A stretch of 50,058 nucleotides of DNA, from positions 1-50,058 of the forward strand of contig JAHHHF010000002.1 of assembly GCA_019359495.1 (NCBI GenBank). The letters are read 5' to 3'. Both the position numbers and the translations under genes were made by a program. Shown here piece after piece: positions 1 to 8,089 of the stretch. The DNA is from Goleter apudmare HA4340-LM2. GTDB lineage: Bacteria; Cyanobacteriota; Cyanobacteriia; Cyanobacteriales; Nostocaceae. The notes beneath the pieces were generated by a model. The model searched no databases. It saw nothing but the letters and a program-made list of their open reading frames with translations, and was not told the origin of the DNA. Position 1 is the stretch's first letter. Each line of letters begins with the position of its first letter.

Positions 1-197
1 TATGTGTCAGAAAATCAGTTATGTTCACTGGTTTGAGGAGATTATGTTTTGTTGACTAATTTCAGCTTTTTAGGCTTAGTCTTAATAAAAATGTAAAGTT
101 TTATATCAGCATTCAACATTTGTGATTATGGCGTAGCCTAAAATACAAAAAGTTCGGGTGCTATCGTACCTTCAACTCAAGCAAGCTATAGTTATCT

Positions 198-284
198 AAA
201 AAAAACCCTGGAATAAAATCCAGGGTTTATACATGTTTCTCAGGCATTTATATAGCGCATGTTAAATGCAGAAAAAAGTTATTG
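198..284 (-). ncRNA. putative small RNA, tandem array copy 1
   Basis: Read on the minus strand, a -10-like box (GATAGA, plus-strand 291-296) is followed about 66 bases later by a perfect hairpin (CCCTGG/CCAGGG, 207-226) and a run of eight T (198-205), a textbook intrinsic terminator. The box lies in a block (TTTGTAT...GATAGATAG) that recurs in the next copy at the same distance. The predicted transcript is about 87 nt. No open reading frame of note is present. Family unknown; inferred from copy-to-copy conservation of box, spacing and terminator. Confidence 0.42.
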
Positions 285-353
285 CCCCTATCTATCGTAT
301 GATACAAATATCTAAAATTTATGTTAAAGCCTTATTGGCATAACTAAGATATG

Positions 354-438
354 AAAAAGGCTTGGGTGTTAGCCAAGCCTACAGATATACCAAGTGTTTA
401 CCATATGTATTTAATTTAGTTTTTCTCTTTCTATAAGA
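354..438 (-). ncRNA. putative small RNA, tandem array copy 2
   Basis: This is the second unit of the array, about 155 bases from copy 1. A -10-like TATAGA (minus strand, 445-450) sits in the block CCTATAGATAGATG. It is followed after 66 bases by the hairpin AGGCTTGG/CCAAGCCT (359-380) and a run of five T (354-358). The stem sequence differs completely from copy 1 while the pairing is kept, so structure rather than sequence appears conserved. Predicted length is about 85 nt. Confidence 0.42.
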
Positions 439-507
439 CATCTATCTATAGGTTGTATACAAAGATGATGAAAGCTGATAGGCAAGTATTTGCTTATCAA
501 AATCAAC

Positions 508-594
508 AAAAAAGGTTTAGCTCAATGCTAAACCTTTATAGAAAGCAGTTATTCGACACACCAAAATTAATTTAAACTTATAGCTAAATAAGTT
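508..594 (-). ncRNA. putative small RNA, tandem array copy 3
   Basis: This is the third unit, again about 155 bases upstream in the minus direction. A TATAGG box (601-606), in a block like that of copy 2 (CTATAGGAAGATG), lies 67 bases from the hairpin AGGTTTAGC/GCTAAACCT (514-535), which ends in six T (508-513). A weaker fourth unit may exist, with a short stem at 858-875, eight T at 847-854 and a GTAGAG-like box near 937. No protein-coding content was seen. Confidence 0.4.
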
Positions 595-1152
595 CATCTT
601 CCTATAGAGTGTGTCCAAGTCTCCCTGAATCTGATATGGACTTATTAAATCAAGTATTTAAGATAGATTAACTGTGTGGTGAGCTTGGTTTATAGAGTAT
701 AATCGGTGCTTTGCTCCTACAAACTTAACTGAATTTTATTAAGTTATAGATAACACTATCTTTCTCAATTTTTACACCACATGATGTCTTAATATCCCCC
801 TTATTGAGGATTGTTTAAAGTTGCATGTAGCAATCCGATGTAATTTAAAAAAAATACCAGTGAATAGAACTCACTACTACACAAACAGAGTCCAACAAGA
901 TGGACTTAATAAAATAAACCACGACGTAGGTGTTCCTCTACCTGTCAGTTATTTACATCTGTGATTTTTTATTGCTAGGTGTGAATAAAATGTTACTTTT
1001 ATATTTAAGGTTTAGCCTAGGTAGTTTCTCACTATTCAATTTGGATTGCTATATGAATTTCTATAAGTTTTGACTTCCAATATTTGTACGTAAGTAACTC
1101 CAGTAAGACATTTTCTGCTGGAGTTACTTATCAAGAACCTTGTGTGTTTGTA
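595..1152. other. intergenic region with hairpins
   Basis: No coding region is supported here. It holds a possible fourth minus-strand terminator (847-875) and several short inverted repeats. It also holds a perfect 12-bp inverted repeat (AAGTAACTCCAG/CTGGAGTTACTT, 1092-1129) just past the stop of the next gene, which could end that gene's transcript although it lacks a T run. Confidence 0.4.
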
Positions 1153-1671
1153 TTACGAATTTACCCAGGTGGGAGTGAATGGACGAGCACCAGAAATTGC
1201 GTGAAAGAATGCAAACAGTCTGTGACTGGCTCGACTATCATCTCGGTATTCTTGCAGAGCAAAAGACCGTAATTCTTTTTCTATGACCTCTTCAACATCA
1301 ACAGATAGCTTTAACCGACCTTCATTGAGATAACATTCGGTTAAAAATAACATCTTCTCAACATTAATTTCGTTAAATTCCCATTGAATTTCAATAGGAA
1401 ACTCATAATTTTTTTCCAATGTTCCGCCACGATAAACATTATCTGCTAAAGGATTGGCAATGATGTATTTAACTTGATGGATATCAGCTAGTCCTAACAG
1501 ATCATCAGCAGTTGACTTCAGACCAAGACGACGCCGAAATACAGAATCAATGATTTCGTATTTACTATTATCTTTAAATACTTTGACAACAACTGATGCA
1601 ATCCCTTCAATATCGGCATAACATCCGATAACGTTTTTACTCTCTTCATCCCGTACAAACAAAATATCCAT
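1153..1671 (-). CDS. conserved-looking hypothetical protein, 172 aa
   Basis: I do not recognise this protein. It reads as an acidic soluble protein with alternating strand and helix patterns, no signal peptide and no membrane segment. The N-terminal half has short hydrophobic strands (around residues 13-31 and 67-72) and the C-terminal third is helical and rich in Glu and Arg. The start is an ATG at 1671 with no clear Shine-Dalgarno. It stands alone: about 1 kb of non-coding sequence lies upstream, and the putative small-RNA array lies downstream on the same strand. A 12-bp inverted repeat (1092-1129) follows the stop. Coding status rests on length and sensible composition only. Confidence 0.6.
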   Translation of the reverse strand: MDILFVRDEESKNVIGCYADIEGIASVVVKVFKDNSKYEIIDSVFRRRLGLKSTADDLLGLADIHQVKYIIANPLADNVYRGGTLEKNYEFPIEIQWEFNEINVEKMLFLTECYLNEGRLKLSVDVEEVIEKELRSFALQEYRDDSRASHRLFAFFHAISGARPFTPTWVNS

Positions 1672-1706
1672 GAGAACACCACTAATTTACTGATAGTAGA
1701 TTCCAA

Positions 1707-2729
1707 TGATTGAAATTTACAAGAGTGAGGCTTGCAATACCCAGTATGACTTTAGTAATGTATCAGATTTTGTTACAGAAATAAAGGCTGTTTGAAAAAA
1801 AGTAAATTTGTAATCAGAAGTTAATCTTAGGTTAAATAAAAACTAAATTATATATCTTAGGATAGAGTGTAATACAAAAAATAGTATACATAAACACATA
1901 AGTTTAATTATTGTAGAACTCATCTTTGATTTTCAAAGTAAGTGTATGTGCTTCTATCTCTCTTCTTATCCCTCAAGCGATGCGATACACAGTCCCTAAT
2001 GCTGCTGGAATGGAAGATATTGAGTTGTGGGTTCACCCTTAAGGACTCTCCTCCGCTTATATATGGTGTACACATAAGCCCTCTAACAAAAGACGGTTTT
2101 TTATATTAATTCTCATAAATTACTGATAACTTACTCAATACATCTGTAAATACAGAAAGTTATAAGATAGTATATTTTACAGCTAAAGATTGCCAAAAGT
2201 GAGTTCACATCTATCTAAAAGTTGATTTTTTGCTTACATTTAATACCTATATATAAAAGTTGATTTTTTTCAGAAAATATTTTCTTAATGCATCATATTT
2301 GTTTTTTTGGATATGTAAATTTTGTAGCTATGTTTAAGAGATGAAATATCTGATCGGAAGTTGAAAGTACTGCAAACACTTGCAAAATATTTTTTTTGAG
2401 AATACCCTCATAGGCGAACACACTGACGGTTATATGTTTTAAAATCGATAAGCTTTTACTAAGTAATTAGATTTTCTCTAATGTAAAATCCCTGTTTTGA
2501 GAACATTAATTTTGTTGCATAGGGGTTGTAATTGGGTATCAATCAGTTTATTGTGTGTGATTAAATGATGTTAATAGATACTGTTTAATTAGAGAGTATA
2601 TAAGTGATGTGGTAGGGAGAATACACCTATAAATTCACTCTATGATTTCATTAATTTGTCTACTCTTTAAGAAACAGTAACTGCTTTCTGATTGATTGGA
2701 CTTACACACAACTATAAGGGCTTGCTGGC
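1707..2729. other. 1-kb AT-rich intergenic region
   Basis: No gene is supported. A direct repeat (AAAAGTTGATTTTTT) occurs near 2218 and 2257. A short in-frame stretch near 1962-2042, ending in the residues ELWVHP and a stop, looks like a coding relic but I cannot assign it. The last 150 bases presumably carry the promoter of the small HTH-like gene that follows. Confidence 0.4.
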
Positions 2730-3053
2730 ATGAGACTATCTGAACTAGATCCACTCATCCCGCTAATGGATTTAAAAGAAGAATTGCTCAAGTTGCCTAA
2801 AGGTTACTTGTTTTATGAAGATGAACTGGTGGATTTTTTATCTCGGCGAAGATGGCCAGAAAGTAATCGCCGTATTGACCGAACGACTTTTTGGCGATGG
2901 AGAAATGATAACGGAATTGAACACCAAAAAGTATTCAGTCGATTGGATATTTTCAAGCTCTGCCAAATCTGCGATCATTACCGAATAGATGGTACTCGCA
3001 ATGAGTATTTAAAAAACTTGAAGAGAAGAGAAGAGCTAGTTGTAAATAGATAG
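2730..3053 (+). CDS. small putative HTH DNA-binding protein, 107 aa
   Basis: This is a small basic protein of unknown family. The segment around residues 47-63 (RIDRTTFWRWRNDNGI) resembles a helix-turn-helix recognition region: a Thr/Arg-rich turn followed by an aromatic and basic helix, as in MerR or excisionase-like proteins. It has no membrane segment. The ATG start follows a long AT-rich leader, and the gene is followed by a strong bidirectional terminator at 3127-3160 that separates it from nagB on the other strand. A regulatory role is inferred from the motif alone; a structural or phage-derived role is possible. Confidence 0.6.
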   Translation: MRLSELDPLIPLMDLKEELLKLPKGYLFYEDELVDFLSRRRWPESNRRIDRTTFWRWRNDNGIEHQKVFSRLDIFKLCQICDHYRIDGTRNEYLKNLKRREELVVNR

Positions 3054-3126
3054 GTAAAACAGACTTCAGCTAATTGAAGTAAGTTTTCTGAGTATCACTT
3101 TTGTACTACCTGAGAAATCTCAAACA

Positions 3127-3160
3127 AATCCCCGATTTAACTCAGATGTCGGGGATTTTC
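3127..3160. terminator. bidirectional intrinsic terminator
   Basis: A perfect 9-bp stem (AATCCCCGA/TCGGGGATT, arms 3127-3135 and 3149-3157) has a 13-base loop and T-rich flanks on both strands. It lies between the convergent ends of the small HTH-like gene and nagB and can serve both. Confidence 0.75.
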
Positions 3161-3164
3161 TTGT

Positions 3165-3947
3165 TCAAGAATGATTTAGAATTGAGACACCAGAATTGAT
3201 ATCTAAAAATAGTGTTGCTTGTGGTTGTTGACGCAGAACCGAAGCAGGACATTCTGTACCAATCGGCCCTTGCAACATTTGTTTTACTATCTTTGCTTTA
3301 CGTGTTGTTGGTGCAAGGCAAACAATTTTTTTGGCTTTACAAATCAAGGGAATGGTGACAGTAAAAGCGTATTGAGGAACTTGCTCAAGATGAGAAAATT
3401 GACCTGTATTGACTTGTTGCTGGCGGTTGGCTAAATCTAGTTTAACTAGTTTAACGCTGTAAGGATCTTGAAAGTTCGCCACAGATGGATCGTTAAAGGC
3501 TAAGTGTCCGTTGTCGCCAATACCGAGACAGCATAAGTCTATGGGTTGTGCTTGCAGGAGTTTTGTATAGCGATCGCATTCTAACAAAGGTTGCAATGCA
3601 TCACCTTCTATATAGTGAAATGCTCTAGGATGGACGCGCTGTTCTACCCGTTCTCGCAGATAGCGGCGAAAACTAGCACTATGATCTGGAGAAATTCCTA
3701 AATATTCATCTAGATGAAATAAAGTAATCTTTGACCAATCCACACCACCCAAAGTAATCAAAGCATCCAGAAATTGCAGCTGGGAATTTCCTGTGGCTAA
3801 TAGTACAGCTGCTGTACCCTGTGCTTGCAGAACTTTCTGTAAATATTGATTGGCGATTTCTGCAACGTTTTGTGCCATTTCGGCTTCAGTGTTGTAAATC
3901 TCTACGGTCAACTGATCAACACGAAAAAGTTTTGTAGCGGCTAGCAT
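3165..3947 (-). CDS. nagB: glucosamine-6-phosphate deaminase
   Basis: The 260-residue protein has the NagB/6-phosphogluconolactonase (SIS-like) fold signatures: a phosphate-binding loop near residue 52 (ATGNSQLQFLDAL), the DEYLG motif near residue 98 that carries the catalytic Asp, and GIGDNGHLAFNDP near residue 142 with the active-site Asp and His. These specific motifs favour the deaminase over 6-phosphogluconolactonase. The reaction converts glucosamine-6-phosphate to fructose-6-phosphate and ammonia, linking amino-sugar recycling to glycolysis. Length is near the family norm. The gene is monocistronic, starts at an ATG and is convergent with the small HTH-like gene across a shared terminator. 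Confidence 0.88.
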   Translation of the reverse strand: MLAATKLFRVDQLTVEIYNTEAEMAQNVAEIANQYLQKVLQAQGTAAVLLATGNSQLQFLDALITLGGVDWSKITLFHLDEYLGISPDHSASFRRYLRERVEQRVHPRAFHYIEGDALQPLLECDRYTKLLQAQPIDLCCLGIGDNGHLAFNDPSVANFQDPYSVKLVKLDLANRQQQVNTGQFSHLEQVPQYAFTVTIPLICKAKKIVCLAPTTRKAKIVKQMLQGPIGTECPASVLRQQPQATLFLDINSGVSILNHS

Positions 3948-4110
3948 TTGCTTACACAGATGGTTATCAATACGGGGCTAATTTGTAGGGCACACCCATA
4001 CACACCACATACAGTATAGGCTCTCAACCCTAGAATCATGACTCAAGACTAAAAAACAATGTAGACTGTGTAAGTAAAGTTAACAATTGTTTACATTCTG
4101 GTCTACAAAT

Positions 4111-4791
4111 ATGCTATTTGCAATTCTCTTCGACCTAGACGGGACTATTGTCAATACTGATCCAATACACTTTCAAGCCTGGCAACAAATGCTGGCAACT
4201 GACAGTATACAAATAGATGAAACCTTCTACAAATCCCGGATTAGTGGGCGGTTAAACCCAGAAATTGTCAAAGATATCCTCCCACAGTTATCACCAGCCG
4301 CAGGTGAGAAATTTGCAGATGATAAAGAGGCACTTTTTAGAGAACTTGCACCACACCTCAAGCCACTAGATGGATTTTTTGAACTACTGGAGTGGACAGA
4401 AGTACATCAGCTAAAACGCGCCTTAGTAACGAATGCTCCTAGATTAAATGCCGAATTTATGCTAGAAGTTTTGGAAATTAAGGAAGCTTTTCATACTATT
4501 GTCTTAGCTGAAGATTGTATCGCCGGGAAGCCAGACCCTGCACCTTATCAAGCGGCTTTAGAGCAGTTAGGAATTACGGCGCAAGCAGCGATCGCACTTG
4601 AAGATTCTCCTTCTGGGATTCGGGCCGCAGTTGCTGCTGGAATTAAAACCATAGGTATCGCTTCTACCCACGATCCAAAAGTTTTGTTAGAAGTTGGTGC
4701 ATTTATGTCCATTCCAGATTTTACTGATTTGCAACTCTGGACACTACTAAACGCGATCGCAGAGTCAGATGTGAGTGCAATTCCTAACTAA
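4111..4791 (+). CDS. HAD-superfamily hydrolase (beta-phosphoglucomutase-like)
   Basis: The protein opens with the HAD motif I signature FDLDGTIVNTD. It has a cap-domain helical region (residues about 15-85), a motif II region around LKRALVTNAP, and motifs III and IV in GKPDPAPYQAALEQLG and ALEDSPSGIRAA. This order and the C1-type cap are typical of the beta-phosphoglucomutase/phosphoglycolate phosphatase group. Substrate cannot be read from sequence. I prefer the ATG at 4111, which puts motif I at the usual distance from the N-terminus; an upstream TTG at 4087 would add eight residues. HIP1 sites lie inside the gene. It runs in the same direction as nifV but is separated by 270 bases. Confidence 0.85.
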   Translation: MLFAILFDLDGTIVNTDPIHFQAWQQMLATDSIQIDETFYKSRISGRLNPEIVKDILPQLSPAAGEKFADDKEALFRELAPHLKPLDGFFELLEWTEVHQLKRALVTNAPRLNAEFMLEVLEIKEAFHTIVLAEDCIAGKPDPAPYQAALEQLGITAQAAIALEDSPSGIRAAVAAGIKTIGIASTHDPKVLLEVGAFMSIPDFTDLQLWTLLNAIAESDVSAIPN

Positions 4792-5063
4792 GGGACTGCT
4801 AAATCAATAGCCAATTGCTATGAATGCAGTAGAGCAAGGGTAATCTGAATATTTTTGACAGCAAGACAGACTAAAATTTGAGCATAATAGTCGACTGTGA
4901 ACAAGCATAATTGGGAGGCGAATAAAGTGATATATTCGCTTCATGTGATAACAGTAAACTCACTGTTTTAATGCTAATTGGCAAAGGCGTAACTGCCTGA
5001 GCATGATCAGAGAAAGCAACGTACTCAGGTGGGTTGTGGTGCAGACTCGGAGGCATTTTGGCA

Positions 5064-6194
5064 ATGGATCAAGTTCTGATTAACGACACTACACTGCGGG
5101 ACGGCGAACAAACAGCTGGTGTGGCCTTCAACTTAGAAGAGAAAATAGCGATCGCCAAATTCCTCGATGCGATCGGTGTTCACGAGTTAGAAATTGGTAT
5201 TCCCGCAATGGGTGCAGCAGAACAACGAGCCATAGCTGCGATCGTAGACTTGGGTTTGCAGGCTAATTTGTTAGGCTGGAACCGGGCGGTGATTTCAGAT
5301 ATCCAAGCTGCGATCGGTTGTGGTTTGCAGCGAGTACATATCTCCATACCCGTATCTGCAATCCTAATTGCTGCCAAATTTCAGGGAAAGTGGGAAGTGG
5401 TTTTTCAAAAACTCAGAGATAGTGTCAGCTTTGCTCTTGATCAAGGATTATTTGTCTCTGTAGGGGGAGAAGATGCTTCCAGAGCCGAGGAAAATTTTCT
5501 CTTGGATGTAGCACTTTATGCTCAAGAATTAGGGGCGTCAAAGTTCCGTTTTTGTGACACAGTAGGTATTCTCGACCCTTTCATGACCTACAGCAAAGTT
5601 AAACAATTGGTGATGTCCCTAGATATTGCTGTAGAAATGCACACCCATAATGATTTTGGTCTAGCAACTGCCAATGCCCTAGCGGGGATTAAAGCCGGTG
5701 CGTTATCAGTCAACACCACAGTCAACGGCTTGGGCGAACGGGCTGGGAATGCACCTTTAGAAGAAGTTGTCATGGCGCTCAAATGTCTTCATGGCGTCAA
5801 CTTGGGTATTGATACCCGGCGCTTATTGGAGATATCCCAACTTGTAGCCTCAGCATCAGGGCGTGAGATTCCACCTGGCAAGGCAATAGTTGGTGAAAAT
5901 ACCTTTGCCCATGAATCAGGTATCCATGTTCACGGTATATTACAAAACCCCAACACTTACGAACCATTTGCCCCAGAAGAAGTAGGAAGAGAGCGGAGTT
6001 TAGTTGTGGGCAAGCATTCTGGGCGGCATCTATTATCTAGCTTGCTTCAAAAACATGGTATTATTCTTAACCAAGAAGCAACCCAATTAGTTTTGGATGC
6101 AGTGCGACAAGAGTCTACCCAGAAAAAGCGTTCTTTAACTGTGCAAGAACTATTAGAGTTAGCCCAAGTTTGGGGACATTCCCATGCTAGTTAA
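5064..6194 (+). CDS. nifV: homocitrate synthase
   Basis: The enzyme condenses acetyl-CoA with 2-oxoglutarate to homocitrate, the organic ligand of the nitrogenase iron-molybdenum cofactor. The protein (376 aa) shows the isopropylmalate/homocitrate synthase pattern: INDTTLRDGEQTAG at the N-terminus (metal and substrate site), HTHNDFGLATANA near residue 190, NTTVNGLGERAGNAPLEE near residue 220 and HESGIHVHGI near residue 290. NifV-type rather than LeuA-type is favoured by the length, which leaves no C-terminal regulatory domain, and by the wording of these motifs. The ATG at 5064 has a good Shine-Dalgarno (CGGAGG, 5048-5053). It is not next to other nif genes, as is usual for a second nifV copy in Nostoc. 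Confidence 0.9.
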   Translation: MDQVLINDTTLRDGEQTAGVAFNLEEKIAIAKFLDAIGVHELEIGIPAMGAAEQRAIAAIVDLGLQANLLGWNRAVISDIQAAIGCGLQRVHISIPVSAILIAAKFQGKWEVVFQKLRDSVSFALDQGLFVSVGGEDASRAEENFLLDVALYAQELGASKFRFCDTVGILDPFMTYSKVKQLVMSLDIAVEMHTHNDFGLATANALAGIKAGALSVNTTVNGLGERAGNAPLEEVVMALKCLHGVNLGIDTRRLLEISQLVASASGREIPPGKAIVGENTFAHESGIHVHGILQNPNTYEPFAPEEVGRERSLVVGKHSGRHLLSSLLQKHGIILNQEATQLVLDAVRQESTQKKRSLTVQELLELAQVWGHSHAS

Positions 6195-6280
6195 GCGATG
6201 TCTGGCGACAAGAAGCAAAGCTTCTACATTTTTTTATGAATGATTTAGGATAGCTATAGAATGAACTAGGATAAGTATCT

Positions 6281-6910
6281 ATGCTGCTAACTGAACGTCG
6301 CGCTGATCGGGTAGTTCTCTACAACATCAGTTGGCAACAATTTGAAAACTTATTATTGGATTTAGGTGCGAGTCGTGTAGCTAGAGTAGCTTATGATGAT
6401 GGCACGTTAGAGATTATGACCCCATTACCAGAACATGAATATTACAAAGAAATCATCGGTGACATCATCAAAGATACAGCTGAAGTTTTAGAACTAGATT
6501 ATGAGTGTTACGGCTCAACAACGTGGAAACGAGAACTTAAAAAAGCTGGAATAGAATCCGATAATTGTTTTTATTTTCAAAATGAAGCTAAAATTCGAGG
6601 TAAGTTAACCTTCGATCTAAATCAAGATCCACCTCCTGATTTAGCTTTAGAAATTGATGTTACCAGTAAATCTTTAGATCGGTTTCCCATCTATGCGCGG
6701 TTAGGTGTGCCAGAAATCTGGTGTTATGATTCTGGAGAAATCAAAATTTACCTGTTACAAGGCGAGGAATATGTAGAAAGCGCAACTGGTCTGGTATTTC
6801 CCAATCTGAAAGTTCTAGAAATTCCCTCACTAATTGCAAAATACCGCATGGAGGGAAGACGGGTTTTTCGAGAAGCAATCAGGAAATGGGTTAGGGAACA
6901 GATTGGTTAG
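6281..6910 (+). CDS. Uma2-family (DUF820) putative endonuclease
   Basis: This is a 209-residue member of the Uma2/DUF820 family, which is greatly expanded in cyanobacteria and has a PD-(D/E)XK restriction-endonuclease-like fold. The core signature is present: PPDLALEIDVTSKS followed by FPIYARLGVPEIWCYD (residues about 126-165), with the acidic residues expected at the active site. No biological role has been settled for most members, and their genes are often scattered singly. The start is an ATG at 6281. It has no close co-directional partner and lies between nifV and the CRISPR-like hairpins. Confidence 0.82.
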   Translation: MLLTERRADRVVLYNISWQQFENLLLDLGASRVARVAYDDGTLEIMTPLPEHEYYKEIIGDIIKDTAEVLELDYECYGSTTWKRELKKAGIESDNCFYFQNEAKIRGKLTFDLNQDPPPDLALEIDVTSKSLDRFPIYARLGVPEIWCYDSGEIKIYLLQGEEYVESATGLVFPNLKVLEIPSLIAKYRMEGRRVFREAIRKWVREQIG

Positions 6911-7222
6911 AAGAGAAGATAAAGTGGAGCGATCGCACTTGCTAAGATTTAGCTTACCGTGAGTTGGATGGCGATCGCTTCAACATAATCCAACAAAAGT
7001 AGCTGCTGGTCATACAGCAGTTATGTGATGAGAATAAGTTTGTCAGTTTTAGTCCCCTTGCGGGGAAGTTGTGAAAACTGAAACAACTGTTCAATCACCA
7101 TACTAGAGGAGTGTTTCAATCCCCTCGCGGGGAAAACACTATTCCTCCAGTTACTAAAACGATAGCTTGACATTTTTAATTAGTCAAGCTAATATTTAGC
7201 GCTATTTAACAATAACTAAGTT
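6911..7222. other. intergenic region with CRISPR-like hairpins
   Basis: No protein gene is seen. Two HIP1-type GCGATCGC sites (6930s and 6970s), a CTGCTG/CAGCAG hairpin (7002-7019) and the pair of CRISPR-repeat-like hairpins (7044-7140, listed separately) lie here. Confidence 0.5.
7044..7140. CRISPR. two degenerate CRISPR-repeat-like hairpins (possible array remnant)
   Basis: Two units share the core TTT(T/C)A(G/A)TCCCCT(T/C)GCGGGGAA, 67 bases apart, which fits one repeat plus one spacer. The CCCC-tetranucleotide-GGGG palindrome is typical of Nostocales CRISPR repeats. Each unit is closed by its own 7-bp terminal stem: CAGTTTT/AAAACTG (7044-7050, 7074-7080) and AGTGTTT/AAACACT (7110-7116, 7134-7140). 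The two units are not identical, so this is not an intact array. The sites lie just beyond the 3' end of the type III-D operon. Confidence 0.45.
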
Positions 7223-7528
7223 TTACTCAAATTGAGCGAGAACAATTTCCTTTTGCGGAAAATCAGCTACTATTTTTAGATTACCACCAAGAGCCTTGAT
7301 ATAGCGCGAGAGCGTGGAAACTTGAATGTCCTCTTGGCTTTCTAACTCCAAAATTGTAAACTCAACATCACTGAGTTTTTTCTCTAAGTCGTCCTGTGTC
7401 ACGCCCAATGATTCTTGCAGTTCCATTAGGGTAAGATGAAGTGACATAAGTTTAGCACGGGTTTCGCTTTTCGCCCTTTGCTCAGGCGACATCTGTTTTC
7501 GCAATTCACTAAAAGGCTTTGTCTTCAT
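7223..7528 (-). CDS. XRE-family antitoxin of a RelE/HigB-type pair
   Basis: The 101-residue protein contains an XRE/HTH_3-type DNA-binding domain across residues about 30-90 (LMELQESLGVTQDDLEKKL, then ISTLSRYIKALGG-like wording). The C-terminal half ends in the hydrophobic strands typical of these antitoxins (NLKIVADFPQKEIVL). Its start overlaps the stop of the upstream toxin gene by four bases, the usual translational coupling for toxin-first (HigBA-like) modules. It would neutralise the toxin and repress the pair's promoter. The module lies downstream of the CRISPR operon, on the same strand. Confidence 0.82.
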   Translation of the reverse strand: MKTKPFSELRKQMSPEQRAKSETRAKLMSLHLTLMELQESLGVTQDDLEKKLSDVEFTILELESQEDIQVSTLSRYIKALGGNLKIVADFPQKEIVLAQFE

Positions 7529-7884
7529 ATCGATCCTTCATCCTCAAGCTCTTTTAGCAATTCGTCGTAGAGTCTATCAGCTTTTGGAACATTCTCTTCA
7601 TACCAGCGATCATTGCCTTTTTTATTCCCTCCTAAAAGGAGTACCGCAATCCTGCGAGGATCGAAGCAATACAATATTCGGTATGGTTCTCCCTTATGTT
7701 GTATCCGAAGTTCTCGCATATTTCCATGACGAGAACCTTTGATATCTGAGCTATAACGAGAGCGAAGAGTTGGACCTCTATCATGAAGTAACTTGACTAC
7801 AGCATCTACGGAGACTTGCTCTGCTGCATCAAGTGTAAGCCACCACTGTTCAAATTCGTCTGTATACTCTACTTCGGTTGCCAT
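7525..7884 (-). CDS. RelE/HigB-type toxin (phage Gp49-like)
   Basis: The protein matches the phage-derived Gp49-like HigB toxin family, ribosome-dependent or free mRNA endonucleases. It has the N-terminal FEQWWLTLD segment, the central MRELRIQHKGEPYRILYCFDPRR block (strands with basic catalytic residues) and the VLLLGGNKKGND tail. The ATG at 7884 gives the usual length of about 119 aa. An upstream in-frame ATG at 8007 has a better Shine-Dalgarno (AGGAAC) and would add 41 low-complexity residues, so the true start is open. It overlaps the antitoxin gene by four bases. Confidence 0.82.
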   Translation of the reverse strand: MATEVEYTDEFEQWWLTLDAAEQVSVDAVVKLLHDRGPTLRSRYSSDIKGSRHGNMRELRIQHKGEPYRILYCFDPRRIAVLLLGGNKKGNDRWYEENVPKADRLYDELLKELEDEGSI

Positions 7885-8089
7885 TTGTTCTAAATTCTTA
7901 TGTATTAAATACTTCGTTCTGTTTGCTGGTTGAAAAGTTGATTCAGTCGAGCTAGATAGTAGTAGAGGAGGTGATTTTCCCAAGTATGAGGTTATTTGCT
8001 GACTCATTTTTTGTTCCTAAAGATATTGCTGGCTAAGATAGCCTTAATGTATATGGTATTAGACTTAAGGCGAAGTTAGTGGTAAGAAT

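Noticed and set aside
1084-1272. 62-residue open frame on the plus strand
   Set aside because: Starts with TTG inside an inverted repeat and overlaps the 3' end of the more convincing minus-strand gene at 1153-1671.
1518-1706. 62-residue open frame on the minus strand
   Set aside because: A different frame over the 5' end of the 172-residue gene, with no family features.
1962-2042. Short coding-like stretch ending in ELWVHP
   Set aside because: Only about 27 codons and no start or family match; mentioned in the spacer entry but not called as a gene.
3980-4010. Possible NtcA site upstream of nagB (GTA...TAC)
   Set aside because: Spacing between the half sites is 11 bases and not 8, so it does not fit the NtcA box.
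4871-5056. 61-residue open frame in the nifV leader
   Set aside because: On the strand opposite to nifV and covering its ribosome site region; no support.
7044-7140. Full CRISPR array
   Set aside because: Only two non-identical repeat-like units; reported as a degenerate pair and not as an intact array.
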